A stretch of 64,000 nt of DNA from C7867-002 sp038211765 (lineage in GTDB: Bacteria > Patescibacteriota > Minisyncoccia > Phycocordibacterales > PALSA-1337), in contig JBBQVG010000001.1 in the NCBI GenBank assembly GCA_038211765.1, positions 1 to 64,000 on the forward strand, read 5' to 3'. Below, one piece after another: positions 33,370 to 40,990 of this stretch. The position numbers and the translations under genes were made by a program. How positions within the stretch are numbered: position 1 is the first letter of the stretch; every line of letters starts with the position of its first letter. Below the pieces are notes generated by a model. That model saw nothing but the letters and a program-made list of their open reading frames with translations. It made no database searches and was not told where the DNA came from.

Positions 33370-33762
33370 CTACCTTGTAGGCTGGCCTCGGGCTTCATCT
33401 GGAACCTGCCTCAGGTGCTGGTGAGTGACGCCTTTCAAGATCTCGGCTTCTTCCAGTGCAAAGCCAAAGTATTCGTCGAGCTTCGGGTAACCAAGCGAGT
33501 TCCAATATGCAGCAGCCGCAGATCCTCTCCAGTTACTTTTCTCCAGGATCTCGATTGCCTCTTTCTGCGGAACACTAAAGCCGTAGATTCGATCGACTCG
33601 AGTGCCTGAGATCACCCCATACTCGTTTTCCTGGTAGGTGAACCCGACGAATGGTAGAGAGGGGAGAGAGAGCCCTACCCAGCATTCTCGCACTTCGGGT
33701 GGAGCTTCGCCGCCAGGAGTTTTGGTAATGCGGATTTGTCCGGTTGCTTTCAATATATTCAT
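33370..33762 (-). CDS. Conserved hypothetical protein
   Basis: 130 residues, soluble. N-terminal strands (NILKATGQIRITKTPGGEAP, ECWVGLSLPSLPF) and the segments VISGTRVDRIYGFSVPQKEA and LGYPKLDEYFGFALEEAEIL. I do not recognise a family. The -10 box TATACT (minus strand, 33764-33769) lies 3 bp before the ATG, so the message is probably leaderless; two 11-bp tandem repeats cover the -35 region. Confidence 0.7.
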   Translation of the reverse strand: MNILKATGQIRITKTPGGEAPPEVRECWVGLSLPSLPFVGFTYQENEYGVISGTRVDRIYGFSVPQKEAIEILEKSNWRGSAAAAYWNSLGYPKLDEYFGFALEEAEILKGVTHQHLRQVPDEARGQPTR

Positions 33763-33763
33763 A

Positions 33764-33793
33764 CTAGTATATGTTTGTACGCTGTTTGTACGC
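33764..33793 (-). promoter_or_regulatory. Promoter with tandem 11-mers
   Basis: TGTTTGTACGC occurs twice in tandem (33772-33782 and 33783-33793, plus-strand reading). On the minus strand they lie immediately upstream of TATACT (33764-33769), over the -35 region. An 11-bp period places both on one helix face, as for an activator or repressor dimer. Confidence 0.5.
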
Positions 33794-34001
33794 TAACATA
33801 GAGCAGTATATTGCGCTATATTTTCAGATCCTATGAAAAAGCCAGTTTCCGCGCTAAGGTTACTTGAGCAACCGGGATGGTTCGTATATCATTACCACCG
33901 CCGCCACTCGCCGAAGCGAGCTACGGAGGCTTGCACCAAAGCTCTAGTGTCGGCGCACGGATACGATCCGCACACCGGTCTGCGAAGGCAAAAATAATAA
34001 C

Positions 34002-34088
34002 GGAGAGATGGCTGAGTGGTCTAAGGCAGCGGTTTACTAAACCGCCGTTCCCTCACGGGAACCGTGGGTTCGAATCCCACTCTCTCCG
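34002..34088 (+). tRNA. tRNA-Ser with unusual anticodon ACU
   Basis: 87 nt, class II. Acceptor GGAGAGA/TCTCTCC, anticodon arm GCGGT-TTACTAA-ACCGC giving ACU, long variable arm (GTTCCCTCACGGGAAC), T-arm GTGGG-TTCGAAT-CCCAC, discriminator G. No CCA is encoded, unlike the tRNA-Ser(GCU) at 32237. A34 is rare outside tRNA-Arg(ACG). It may be a diverged duplicate. Its 3' end abuts a palindrome and island repeat. Confidence 0.85.
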
Positions 34089-34104
34089 CAATTTTTTCGA
34101 AAAA
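34086..34104. repeat. 19-bp direct repeat at the tRNA-Ser 3' end (att-like, left)
   Basis: CCGCAATTTTTTCGAAAAA begins in the last three bases of the tRNA and recurs at 39160-39178. Here it is half of the palindrome ending TTTGCGG at 34111, which could also end tRNA transcription. The geometry resembles attL/attR of elements inserted at tRNA 3' ends, but no integrase gene lies between the copies. Confidence 0.5.
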
Positions 34105-34211
34105 TTTGCGGCAGTTTTTACTTGAAGTTCGAACATTTTTTGGTGAAAATCCGTGCACCTGAATCATTGCGCCTCACATTCGCTCGGCGCTCGGAAAGGG
34201 CGGACGGCGGC

Positions 34212-34264
34212 CTGGGGAGGAATGCGGGCGGTTTTTTACCTTTCCTTTTTGATGGAACGGGGCA
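34212..34264. repeat. 53-bp inverted repeat, left copy
   Basis: Identical over 53 bp to the reverse complement of 36123-36175. The pair brackets the NYN gene and the Ig-like surface gene. Confidence 0.9.
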
Positions 34265-34300
34265 TTGAGAAAAAAACCAGAAAAATGTTAATATAATTTT

Positions 34301-34906
34301 ATGAAAATATTTGCTTTCATCGATGTGCAAAATACTGAAACAACAACACTAAAAGTGTTGAAATTTGCTCTTGACCATGAGAAATTATTTTCTTATTTAA
34401 AAAACAAATGGAAATGTGAAAAAATATTTTTCTATCCTGGGATTCAACATGGTGATGATACTCGTGGGGAATTATTTACTAAACTTGCGGAACTTGGTGC
34501 GGTTGTACGACCAAAATATTTTTTCACATATAAAAATGAAGACAAAATCACCATCACAAATTGTCCAAAGTGTAATACTGAAATTACACAGAGAATAGAA
34601 ACAGGTTACTCGTGGAAATGTAATTGCGATGTCGAGTTGACAGCAGATGTGCTCGACCACGCAGACAAAGACACCGAGATATTTCTATTCTCTGGTGATG
34701 GTGATTTTGAATTCTTAATTCAAAAAGTTATAGCAAAAGATTGTAGAGTTTCTATTGTTTCTAGCGCGAAAAGAGTGCCCAAGGGACCTAGGTATTCTAC
34801 TTCTAGATTGTCAACAAAACTTCGTAAGCTTACTCAAGCGAGCGGTTCACCTGTAAGATTTATTGAGATCGATAACCTGAAGTTTAAGATCAAAAAAGAA
34901 GCCTAG
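34301..34906 (+). CDS. NYN domain ribonuclease with inserted zinc ribbon
   Basis: 201 residues. The NYN (PIN-like) acidic sites are FAFIDVQN at the start, DVELTADVLDHADKDTEIF and LFSGDGDFEFLIQKV. Between them CPKCNTEITQRIETGYSWKC ends in NC, a small Cys-rich knuckle of the kind that binds zinc. The family (LabA/NYN) cuts RNA using metal ions. A TATAAT at 34292-34297 lies 3 bp before the ATG; a better-spaced -10 is TTAATA at 34288-34293 with TTGAGA at 34265. Either way there is almost no leader. Confidence 0.85.
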   Translation: MKIFAFIDVQNTETTTLKVLKFALDHEKLFSYLKNKWKCEKIFFYPGIQHGDDTRGELFTKLAELGAVVRPKYFFTYKNEDKITITNCPKCNTEITQRIETGYSWKCNCDVELTADVLDHADKDTEIFLFSGDGDFEFLIQKVIAKDCRVSIVSSAKRVPKGPRYSTSRLSTKLRKLTQASGSPVRFIEIDNLKFKIKKEA

Positions 34907-34911
34907 AAAAG

Positions 34912-34938
34912 GAAAAAGCCGCGAAGCGCGACTTTTTC
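34912..34938. terminator. Terminator after the NYN gene
   Basis: GAAAAAG/CTTTTTC (34912-34918 with 34932-34938) with an inner CGCG/CGCG stem; the T-run is part of the second arm. Confidence 0.6.
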
Positions 34939-35094
34939 TAAGGACGATATAAGTATATATGAATTACAGAAAAAGTCAATCAAAAAACAAATTTTGTAAA
35001 AAAACTAGTGTTTGTTTAGGTAAATTGTGGTATAGTATATACACTGTTGAGTTTTATTATTAAGGTCATATTTAACTTAGTCATTACTAGCCTT

Positions 35095-35970
35095 ATGAAA
35101 TATAACAAGGGTTTTATAGGAATAGGTATGATAGTAGCAATTATCGCAATCTTGGCTGTTGGCGGTGGCGTTGTTTATTATGCAACAAAAAGTCCAGCCC
35201 CTTCTTCAAACATAAAAGAAAATAGTTATCCACCGGTTACGCAAAATCAAAATTCGACAATTCCGCCAACAAATATAAATACTCAAACTCAACCGGTTAC
35301 TGCTAAACCAGCTGCTTCAATAAGTGTTTTGTCACCAAGTGCTGGAGAACGCATATCGGCTGGATCAGCATTTTCTATAAAGTGGAACAGTGCTAATACA
35401 TCTAATCGTGTATTACTTATACTACACCTTTCTAGTATTCAGCAAATCATTGCTCCTGACTCCGGAGCTGATGTTACAGTAGTAAATAATGGATCGTTTA
35501 CATGGAAAGTACCGAAGTCATTTGATGAGTTGAATAGTACACCAGTTGATCATGATTATATTGCATATATAACTATACAAGACTCACAAAATAAAAATAT
35601 AGTTGGACAAAGTAAAAATTTTATAATCACTCCCTCGGCTACAACCGCCAACCCTTCTATCACTGTCACTTCGCCGAATGGTGGAGATGTTTGGAAAATT
35701 GGGCAAACGTATTTAGTAACAACTAAATCTAGTGGGAATCTTGGCACAAAAACTATAAGGCTTAATAGGTATTCAGATGATGGCGTCCGTGTCGGATCAG
35801 AAACAATTGGAACTACTGAAGACGATAGCTTTTCGTATAAAGTTCCATCTGGAATTGATCAAACTCGGGGAATGGCTGCAAGGTACAAAATCCAAGTGAT
35901 TATAAATAAATATGACTCCGGTATGGGTGTAGCTGATGAAAGTGATAATTACTTCACGATAAATAATTAG
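35095..35970 (+). CDS. Membrane-anchored surface protein with Kre9/KNH-like Ig domains
   Basis: 291 residues from ATG 35095 (MKYNKGFIGIGMIVAIIAIL), whose start resembles a prepilin-like helix: KGFIGIG then a hydrophobic run. A Ser/Thr/Pro/Asn-rich linker (about 38-85) precedes two beta domains (about 90-185 and 190-290). Each opens with the KNH-like signature: SVLSPSAGERISAGSAFSIKW and ITVTSPNGGDVWKIGQTYLV. Such domains occur in cell-surface proteins. A TGG-TATAGT extended -10 lies at 35028-35036. Confidence 0.78.
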   Translation: MKYNKGFIGIGMIVAIIAILAVGGGVVYYATKSPAPSSNIKENSYPPVTQNQNSTIPPTNINTQTQPVTAKPAASISVLSPSAGERISAGSAFSIKWNSANTSNRVLLILHLSSIQQIIAPDSGADVTVVNNGSFTWKVPKSFDELNSTPVDHDYIAYITIQDSQNKNIVGQSKNFIITPSATTANPSITVTSPNGGDVWKIGQTYLVTTKSSGNLGTKTIRLNRYSDDGVRVGSETIGTTEDDSFSYKVPSGIDQTRGMAARYKIQVIINKYDSGMGVADESDNYFTINN

Positions 35971-36122
35971 AAGGTAGAGTAATCTAAGTAACGGAGCGAA
36001 TTTCCACGATTTTATTTTATTTCCCAGAAACGGCGAGGATTTTTATGTGAATAGGAGAGCACAAAATAAATCTGTGTCCCAGTTCCGCATAAATTCGATG
36101 TAAGTATTTTGGATTATTGTTT

Positions 36123-36175
36123 GCCCCGTTCCATCAAAAAGGAAAGGTAAAAAACCGCCCGCATTCCTCCCCAGA
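36123..36175. repeat. 53-bp inverted repeat, right copy
   Basis: Reverse complement of 34212-34264, perfect over 53 bp. Confidence 0.9.
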
Positions 36176-36193
36176 CCCAGTATGAGAGAATCT

Positions 36194-36266
36194 ACTGGGG
36201 TGTGGGGGAATGATTCCGTTCCACCCTCGCTATTTGTTTTTGCCCTTACGCGTTCGCGGAGGCGGT
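36194..36266. repeat. Mosaic repeat segment shared with 38991-39064
   Basis: About 73 bp, inverted relative to 38991-39064, with only a handful of mismatches. Translated it reads RYLFLPLRVRGGG, resembling the widespread intergenic PALSRRERG-type repeats. Confidence 0.75.
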
Positions 36267-36560
36267 TCACTAGAAGTATATCAGATTCAAATCATCACAA
36301 GGACTGTGATTCGAAGCGGCCCACTTCTTGAGGAAGTAGGCCGCTTCTCTACAGAGCATGAGGCTCAATCGGTTGGAATGATCCATAAGCAGATTTCAGT
36401 GAGCTAGAGACGTCAGAAATACGACTTAAATCACGTCTGAATAGAGGGCTTAACGGAGCCACGCTGGAAATTGGACAGATATTGACTTTTGTATTGTAAT
36501 ATGTTAAACTTCTCGTAGAGCTTTGAAAGCAGTGAACCAACCAAATGGAAAGGAAATTCG

Positions 36561-36824
36561 ATGAAGAATTTGATTGAAATTGTGTACATCTTCTCTTTGT
36601 TGGGTACGGTCGGTGGAATGATATTTTTCTTCTTGCCATTAGGCTTCGGTATAATGGCGATCAAGGAAAACGTCTGGGACAACCTGATGAGGGAAGGATT
36701 TCATTTCAGACATTGGCAGTGCATATGGGTCGGCCCATTGGAGACAGTGGCTTGGGCATGTTTCCCAGTTTGCACCGTCGTGTTCTCGATAATGACTATC
36801 TGTGGGTACCGATTCATACCGTAA
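36561..36824 (+). CDS. Small two-helix membrane orphan
   Basis: 87 residues with membrane segments near 7-36 and 58-82 (ETVAWACFPVCTVVFSIMTI), ending CGYRFIP. The start follows GGAAAGGAA with good spacing. No known family. It is one of the AAAGGA-type orphan genes and lies in the 36.3-39.0 kb part of the island. A tRNA T-arm-like hairpin (GCAAGG-TTCTATT-CCTTGC) follows near 36857-36875. Confidence 0.6.
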   Translation: MKNLIEIVYIFSLLGTVGGMIFFFLPLGFGIMAIKENVWDNLMREGFHFRHWQCIWVGPLETVAWACFPVCTVVFSIMTICGYRFIP

Positions 36825-36950
36825 ACCACGTGATTAGTCTAGGCAAATTCGTGGGGCAAGGTTCTATTCCTTGCTCTACTCAACTGGATTCATAAGCGAA
36901 CAATTATGATTGTGAGTCCTGGGAGGATAGTTCTTTGAAAACTGCTTGCC

Positions 36951-37002
36951 GTAGCCATAGCCACGAGGTATTGGATTTTCGATACTTCTTGGCTATGGCT
37001 AC
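36951..37002 (+). promoter_or_regulatory. Large leader hairpin before the 290-residue membrane gene
   Basis: 13-bp perfect outer stem (36951-36963 with 36990-37002) and an inner stem GAGGTAT/ATACTTC. No T-run follows. GTTCTTTGA precedes it, as in the leader at 19077. It may control translation or stabilise the mRNA. Confidence 0.6.
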
Positions 37003-37053
37003 CTAAACGGTAGTCTTGATTCAACAAATCAACAAAAACGAAAGGAAACAAGT

Positions 37054-37926
37054 ATGAAGACTACTAAATATAAAATCGCGCTAGCAAGCGCATGTGGTGC
37101 GGCTATCGGTTACTGTTTCGGGACAACACTGTTGTCTGGAGCATGGCTGATTCTGGCGGCATTGTTGGGCGGAGCCTGCGGATGGATCATCTTCGATCCT
37201 CGTGGGTTCGGGAAGGCTTTCTCGCAAGCCTTGCTGGAGGTTAGCAGTGAGGCCAGTCTTAAATTGCAAGAATTGTGGGCCGAACCGTGGAGGAAGATCC
37301 TACCGCGAGCCATCAGGTTTACGGTTGATCCGCTTCTGATGCTCCAGGTAATGGGGACGATAATGGCATTCATCGTAATTCCATTCACAAAGCCTGGCAA
37401 TCTATTGACTGCTTGTGCCGCGTGCTACGTAATAACCCTTGGGCTAGGTTCGTTTTTGTCCATAGCCTTTTTCATCCAGGAGATTGGCGACAAGGCAGCT
37501 AGGGTAAAAGTGCTTGATCCCGAACGAACCTGTTATCTATTCACTGGTAAAATGTCCGCATTCAAGTTCCTTGCCTTGACCAATCCGATTGTCCTACCGT
37601 TCACAGCGCTATGGCTTCTGATCAAGGCTATGTATCATTGCGCTAAGGGACTTATCTGGATTGTCCGCCGCATTCCGCTCATCACCAGATTCTGCTGGCT
37701 CGTCACTGCAAAGACGTGCGTGTTGGCCCACAACAATGGCCGGCTCGCTAGTTTCGCAGGAGCCAGCATCGGTGCCGTTATTGGTGTAATTGCAGGACAC
37801 CTCATTATCGCCATGGCGGTTGGTGCGGCGATTGGCACTCTGGCACATTATGTGGGTGCCATCTTCCCGAATGCCTACATCAATATTCTCGTCCAAAATC
37901 TCGAAACCGAGAAGACGAGACTTTGA
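37054..37926 (+). CDS. Polytopic membrane orphan, unknown function
   Basis: 290 residues; the start follows GAAAGGAAACAAGT. Gly/Ala-rich hydrophobic segments lie near 9-50 (two), 95-150 (two), 168-200 and 232-275 (GASIGAVIGVIAGHLIIAMA, glycine-zipper-like). Loops are basic. The C-terminus is QNLETEKTRL. Two Gly-zipper regions, one at each end, could pack as a pore or oligomer (inference). No family recognised. Single gene with a leader hairpin and a strong terminator. Confidence 0.7.
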   Translation: MKTTKYKIALASACGAAIGYCFGTTLLSGAWLILAALLGGACGWIIFDPRGFGKAFSQALLEVSSEASLKLQELWAEPWRKILPRAIRFTVDPLLMLQVMGTIMAFIVIPFTKPGNLLTACAACYVITLGLGSFLSIAFFIQEIGDKAARVKVLDPERTCYLFTGKMSAFKFLALTNPIVLPFTALWLLIKAMYHCAKGLIWIVRRIPLITRFCWLVTAKTCVLAHNNGRLASFAGASIGAVIGVIAGHLIIAMAVGAAIGTLAHYVGAIFPNAYINILVQNLETEKTRL

Positions 37927-37963
37927 CCGGCAAAATGAAGCAAGCAGTTAGAGTTTGTCACGA

Positions 37964-37996
37964 CCCGCTCTACGTTCAACCGTAGGCGGGTTTTTT
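37964..37996 (+). terminator. Terminator of the membrane orphan
   Basis: CCCGC-t-CTACG pairs with CGTAG-GCGGG (37964-37974 and 37981-37990), followed by T6. The T-run touches the end of the convergent DUF4238 gene. Confidence 0.88.
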
Positions 37997-38940
37997 CACA
38001 TCTTTTTACTTTCAAAATCAATCAAATCTGTGAAGAAGTCAGTATTTGGCGCATACGCATATTTATGAGAAAAATTTACATAATATAAATTATGCTTAAA
38101 AATATCTCTTTTATTATCCAGTTTTTGATACTCGACTTTTCCGTGCATATCTTCAGTAAATGGAAAAGATAGAATAATGAAAACTCTAGGAGACAAATTA
38201 AAGATTTGTGTTTTAAGTAACCATGCCCCACGCAACATATAATTTTCTGGAATGCGTGGATCCATTAAGTCGATCACCGCTTCATCACTTGTTATAAAAG
38301 GATAATCTGTAGTATTTAGAAATATTTTCCATTCCTTATGGGTCAGTGTATTTGCATGACCAACATCAAAAGCTCTTTGTGTTGCATATGACGTTTTTCT
38401 AGTGACTCTCTGTAGTCCGTCTTGTGACACTTTGTCTGTGATTTCTTTATCCCGCTCTTTGTCATTAAACATATCGGGGTATTTTCTTGAAACCTCATTA
38501 TAAATGTGCTCACTAACCGCAGGTTGCATCCAATCCACGAGTTTTTTAAGCATATTCATTGATTCGTTTCTAAAGTTCTGACCTCGAAAGAAAAAATTGG
38601 CAATGATGCAGGAAAGACCGAATCTATCAGAGTCACATAAATTTTCTTGGTTCAAAAAAGACTTCTCGATTCTCTGTATGTTGTCTCCGTACCAAGTCTC
38701 AAGATTTCCAAACGCAGCTTCTACTGCCTGACTGTACTCGTCTTCTACGCCTAGCTCTAGAGCATAGTGAAAATGTCCACTGCACACCGATTTAATCGAC
38801 TGATTCTTACTTAAAACCTTAATCTGGTCACAGTCAAAAGCCTTAAGCTTATTTTGGTCATTAAAAATAGAAAAATTCTTTAGATGTCTTTGAGGTACAA
38901 TATGTTGATTTTTCGTTACGTGATTTTTCACTATTAGCAT
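37996..38940 (-). CDS. DUF4238 family protein
   Basis: 314 residues. The hallmark QHIVPQRHLKNFS is near residue 13, followed by KAFDCDQIKV and a helical middle. The segment NTTDYPFITSDEAVIDLMDP, the conserved FITSD site, lies near 220. DUF4238 proteins are common in accessory regions; their activity is unknown, though the conserved His/Gln and Ser/Asp suggest catalysis. AT-rich, convergent with the membrane orphan and inside the repeat-bracketed island. Confidence 0.85.
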   Translation of the reverse strand: MLIVKNHVTKNQHIVPQRHLKNFSIFNDQNKLKAFDCDQIKVLSKNQSIKSVCSGHFHYALELGVEDEYSQAVEAAFGNLETWYGDNIQRIEKSFLNQENLCDSDRFGLSCIIANFFFRGQNFRNESMNMLKKLVDWMQPAVSEHIYNEVSRKYPDMFNDKERDKEITDKVSQDGLQRVTRKTSYATQRAFDVGHANTLTHKEWKIFLNTTDYPFITSDEAVIDLMDPRIPENYMLRGAWLLKTQIFNLSPRVFIILSFPFTEDMHGKVEYQKLDNKRDIFKHNLYYVNFSHKYAYAPNTDFFTDLIDFESKKM

Positions 38941-39250
38941 TACGCTAGCATTTTTTGACTAAAATTTGAAGCTACTGGAGGCTTTTCAGAACCACCTCCG
39001 CGAACGCGTAAGGGCGAAAACAAATAGCGAGGGCGGAACGGAGTCCTTCCCCCACAACCCCAGTCCTCCGTTCCGCCCTCTCCTTGTTTTGAAAGATTTT
39101 TCAGAAAATCAGGCATCAGGATTTTCCTCAAAAAATGTTCGAACTTCGTCCAAAAACTTCCGCAATTTTTTCGAAAAAATTGGAAATCATAATCCTAAGC
39201 TATCCGAAGCTATATTAGGAAAAAATATCCATCCATTATAAAATAATATT
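38941..39250. repeat. Right-hand island repeat region
   Basis: Holds the mosaic segment 38991-39064 (inverted copy of 36194-36266), a 15-bp perfect inverted repeat GAGGGCGGAACGGAG/CTCCGTTCCGCCCTC (39029-39043 and 39066-39080) and a ~69-bp stretch (39112-39180). That stretch is the inverted, mostly identical partner of 34091-34159. The 19-bp att-like repeat is at 39160-39178. No gene is seen. Confidence 0.8.
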
Positions 39251-39649
39251 ATGAACAACACATACAACTGGTACTCGACTTTAGTCAAACCTACCTGGGC
39301 ACCACCGAGCTGGATTTTTGGACCGGTGTGGAGTGTGCTCTATGCTATCATCGCCGTTAGCTACGGCACAGTATTTTATAAGGTCTATACAAAAGAATTG
39401 CCGGCAATGGTCGCCGTGCCATTTGTTCTCAATCTTATTTTCAATTTTTCTTTTACCTATTTTCAATTTGGACTCAAAAATAATCTGCTCGCCTCGGTTG
39501 ACATCCTTCTCGTCCTTGTGACACTCATCTGGGCGCTCGTCGCCATCTATCCGCACATCAAATGGGTTGCCCTTGCCAACATCCCATACCTCCTCTGGGT
39601 ATCGTTTGCTACCATCTTACAACTGACGATAACGTACTTAAATAAATAA
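39251..39649 (+). CDS. tspO: TspO/MBR family membrane protein
   Basis: 132 residues, somewhat short. NWYSTLVKPTWAPPSWIFGPVWSVLYAIIA is the typical first segment (WAPP.W.FGPVW..LY). Five hydrophobic segments follow; the WALVAIYP and PYLLWVSFATILQLTI motifs match. TspO binds porphyrins and may move or break them down in the membrane. The next gene, a SOUL heme protein, starts one base after its stop codon, pointing to a joint tetrapyrrole role. Confidence 0.93.
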   Translation: MNNTYNWYSTLVKPTWAPPSWIFGPVWSVLYAIIAVSYGTVFYKVYTKELPAMVAVPFVLNLIFNFSFTYFQFGLKNNLLASVDILLVLVTLIWALVAIYPHIKWVALANIPYLLWVSFATILQLTITYLNK

Positions 39650-39650
39650 T

Positions 39651-40283
39651 GTGAAAACATTTTTAATCATACTCACGGTCATTGTGCTCATCTGGATAGC
39701 ATATGGATATTTTTCATCTCGAGTAAAAGAGCCGAAGTTTAGTGTGATAGACAAGAAATCTGGTTATGAGATCCGGGAGTATGCGCCGTATATCGAGGCG
39801 CGAGTAAAAGTTAGTGGAGAGTATCGTGAAGCGATGTCTAGCGGCTTTCAGATTTTGGCCGGATATATTTTTGGTGGGAATACTAAAAAGCAGTCTATCG
39901 CCATGACTGCGCCGGTCACCGAGCAGAAGTCCGATAAAAATTCAGAGCCTATCGCTATGACCGCGCCAGTTTCTGAAACAGTACTCGATGACAATTCTCG
40001 GGTGGTGTCTTTTGTGATGCCAGAAGAATATACACTCGCGACACTACCAAGCCCAAAAGACAAAAGAATTGAGATTGTCGAAGTGCCCTCACATAGAAGT
40101 GCGGTGTTGCGATATTCGGGCTACAACAACGCAAAAAAAGTGGCAGAGAGGAAAGCGAAACTGATCGAATACTTGAAACGAGACAATGTGGTGGTAATCG
40201 GTATGCCTCGTGGTGCCGGATATAATCCACCATGGACACCACCCTTTATGAATCGTAACGAAATTTTGGTAGATATTTATTGA
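39651..40283 (+). CDS. SOUL family heme-binding protein
   Basis: 210 residues from GTG 39651. An N-terminal membrane anchor (TFLIILTVIVLIWIAYGYF) is followed by the SOUL fold: FSVIDKKSGYEIREYAPYIE, IAMTAPV occurring twice (residues about 84 and 104), and SFVMPEEYTLATLPSPKD. The C-terminus PRGAGYNPPWTPPFMNRNEI then LVDIY is the conserved end. SOUL proteins bind heme or porphyrin weakly. Coupled to tspO. I saw no heme biosynthesis gene in the window. Confidence 0.93.
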   Translation: MKTFLIILTVIVLIWIAYGYFSSRVKEPKFSVIDKKSGYEIREYAPYIEARVKVSGEYREAMSSGFQILAGYIFGGNTKKQSIAMTAPVTEQKSDKNSEPIAMTAPVSETVLDDNSRVVSFVMPEEYTLATLPSPKDKRIEIVEVPSHRSAVLRYSGYNNAKKVAERKAKLIEYLKRDNVVVIGMPRGAGYNPPWTPPFMNRNEILVDIY

Positions 40284-40355
40284 TCCACATGGATTTTTAG
40301 GAATAAAATCATCATGTCGGACAGAAACATCGTGAGCCATTTTGTATATTAATGT

Positions 40356-40856
40356 ATGAAAAAAATAAGTTATAAAGATAATTATCAAAAAAATTACCAC
40401 TATGTTCAGAGTGAACCAGTTGGCAAGAATTTTGATCCCGAGTTTAGGCCGGATTTAACACCAAAGGAAATGCTAGAGATGGGTGTGTTCGGTGGAGTTT
40501 ATTTTGGTGATATGCCATCTGATTTACCTAAAACATGGTTTAAAAAAGCAAAAATTTCACTAGACGGAAAAAGACATAAAGAGCTTAACTATTTTAAAGT
40601 TAATGCAAGTCAGCCCCTACTAGTGTGGCAAAGGAAAGGATGGATTCATCCTCAAGATCCGAGAGGGTGGTTCCAGTGGTACGCAAGGTATTATTTAGGT
40701 AGACGAAGTGATGATGATAAAAGGCAAATAAAAAGATGGAAAGCCATGACTAGGCACATAGCTCAAATCTCGAGGAATTGTCGAGCGGGAGATATTTTTT
40801 GTAGGCCGAGACAAAGACAAGCACTGCTTCATTGGGCTTATGATGCAAGCAGATAG
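40356..40856 (+). CDS. Conserved hypothetical protein of a Trp-rich family
   Basis: 166 residues, Trp- and Arg-rich: MLEMGVFGGVYFGD, LPKTWFKKAKISLDGKRHKE, WIHPQDPRGWFQWYARYYLG and CRPRQRQALLHWAYDAS. The motif DPRGWFQWY.RYY.GRR and the terminal RQRQALLHWAYD recur in an uncharacterised family that I recall from bacteria and fungi. Conserved Arg and Trp suggest nucleic acid or nucleotide binding (inference). No membrane segment and no signal peptide. Confidence 0.75.
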   Translation: MKKISYKDNYQKNYHYVQSEPVGKNFDPEFRPDLTPKEMLEMGVFGGVYFGDMPSDLPKTWFKKAKISLDGKRHKELNYFKVNASQPLLVWQRKGWIHPQDPRGWFQWYARYYLGRRSDDDKRQIKRWKAMTRHIAQISRNCRAGDIFCRPRQRQALLHWAYDASR

Positions 40857-40990
40857 TGGTGTGCCTCGGTCGCAGTGAGTGCGCGAGTGCGGTGCGGAGA
40901 AAATAGTAACCAAAAGTGTTAAAATAGTAGCGTTCTTTTCTGGGACTGAAACGGCGAAGCAAACCCAAAAATTTCCTTGCCAATATTTTT

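Larger units (their letters stand above)
35971..36560 (+). other. 590-bp gap: repeat copies, hairpins and an orphan promoter
   Basis: Contains the right copy of the 53-bp inverted repeat (36123-36175) and an inner palindrome CCCAGTA/TACTGGG (about 36177-36199). A 73-bp segment (36194-36266) recurs inverted at 38991-39064. There is a strong stem-loop GAAGCGGCC/GGCCGCTTC (36313-36347) and a possible promoter TTGACT (36482) with TTAAAC at 16 bp. A frame encoding RYLFLPLRVRGGG is repeat-derived, not a gene. Confidence 0.6.

Noticed and set aside
33877..34125. 82-codon frame over tRNA-Ser(ACU)
   Set aside because: It reads through the tRNA and the island repeat; no ribosome site and no protein-like features.
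36857..36875. tRNA fragment suggested by a T-arm-like hairpin
   Set aside because: No matching acceptor, D-arm or anticodon arm can be found upstream; the hairpin alone is not enough.
38940..39131. 63-codon minus-strand frame ending in PLRVRGGG
   Set aside because: It translates the dispersed repeat, shared with 36194-36266, and is not a gene.
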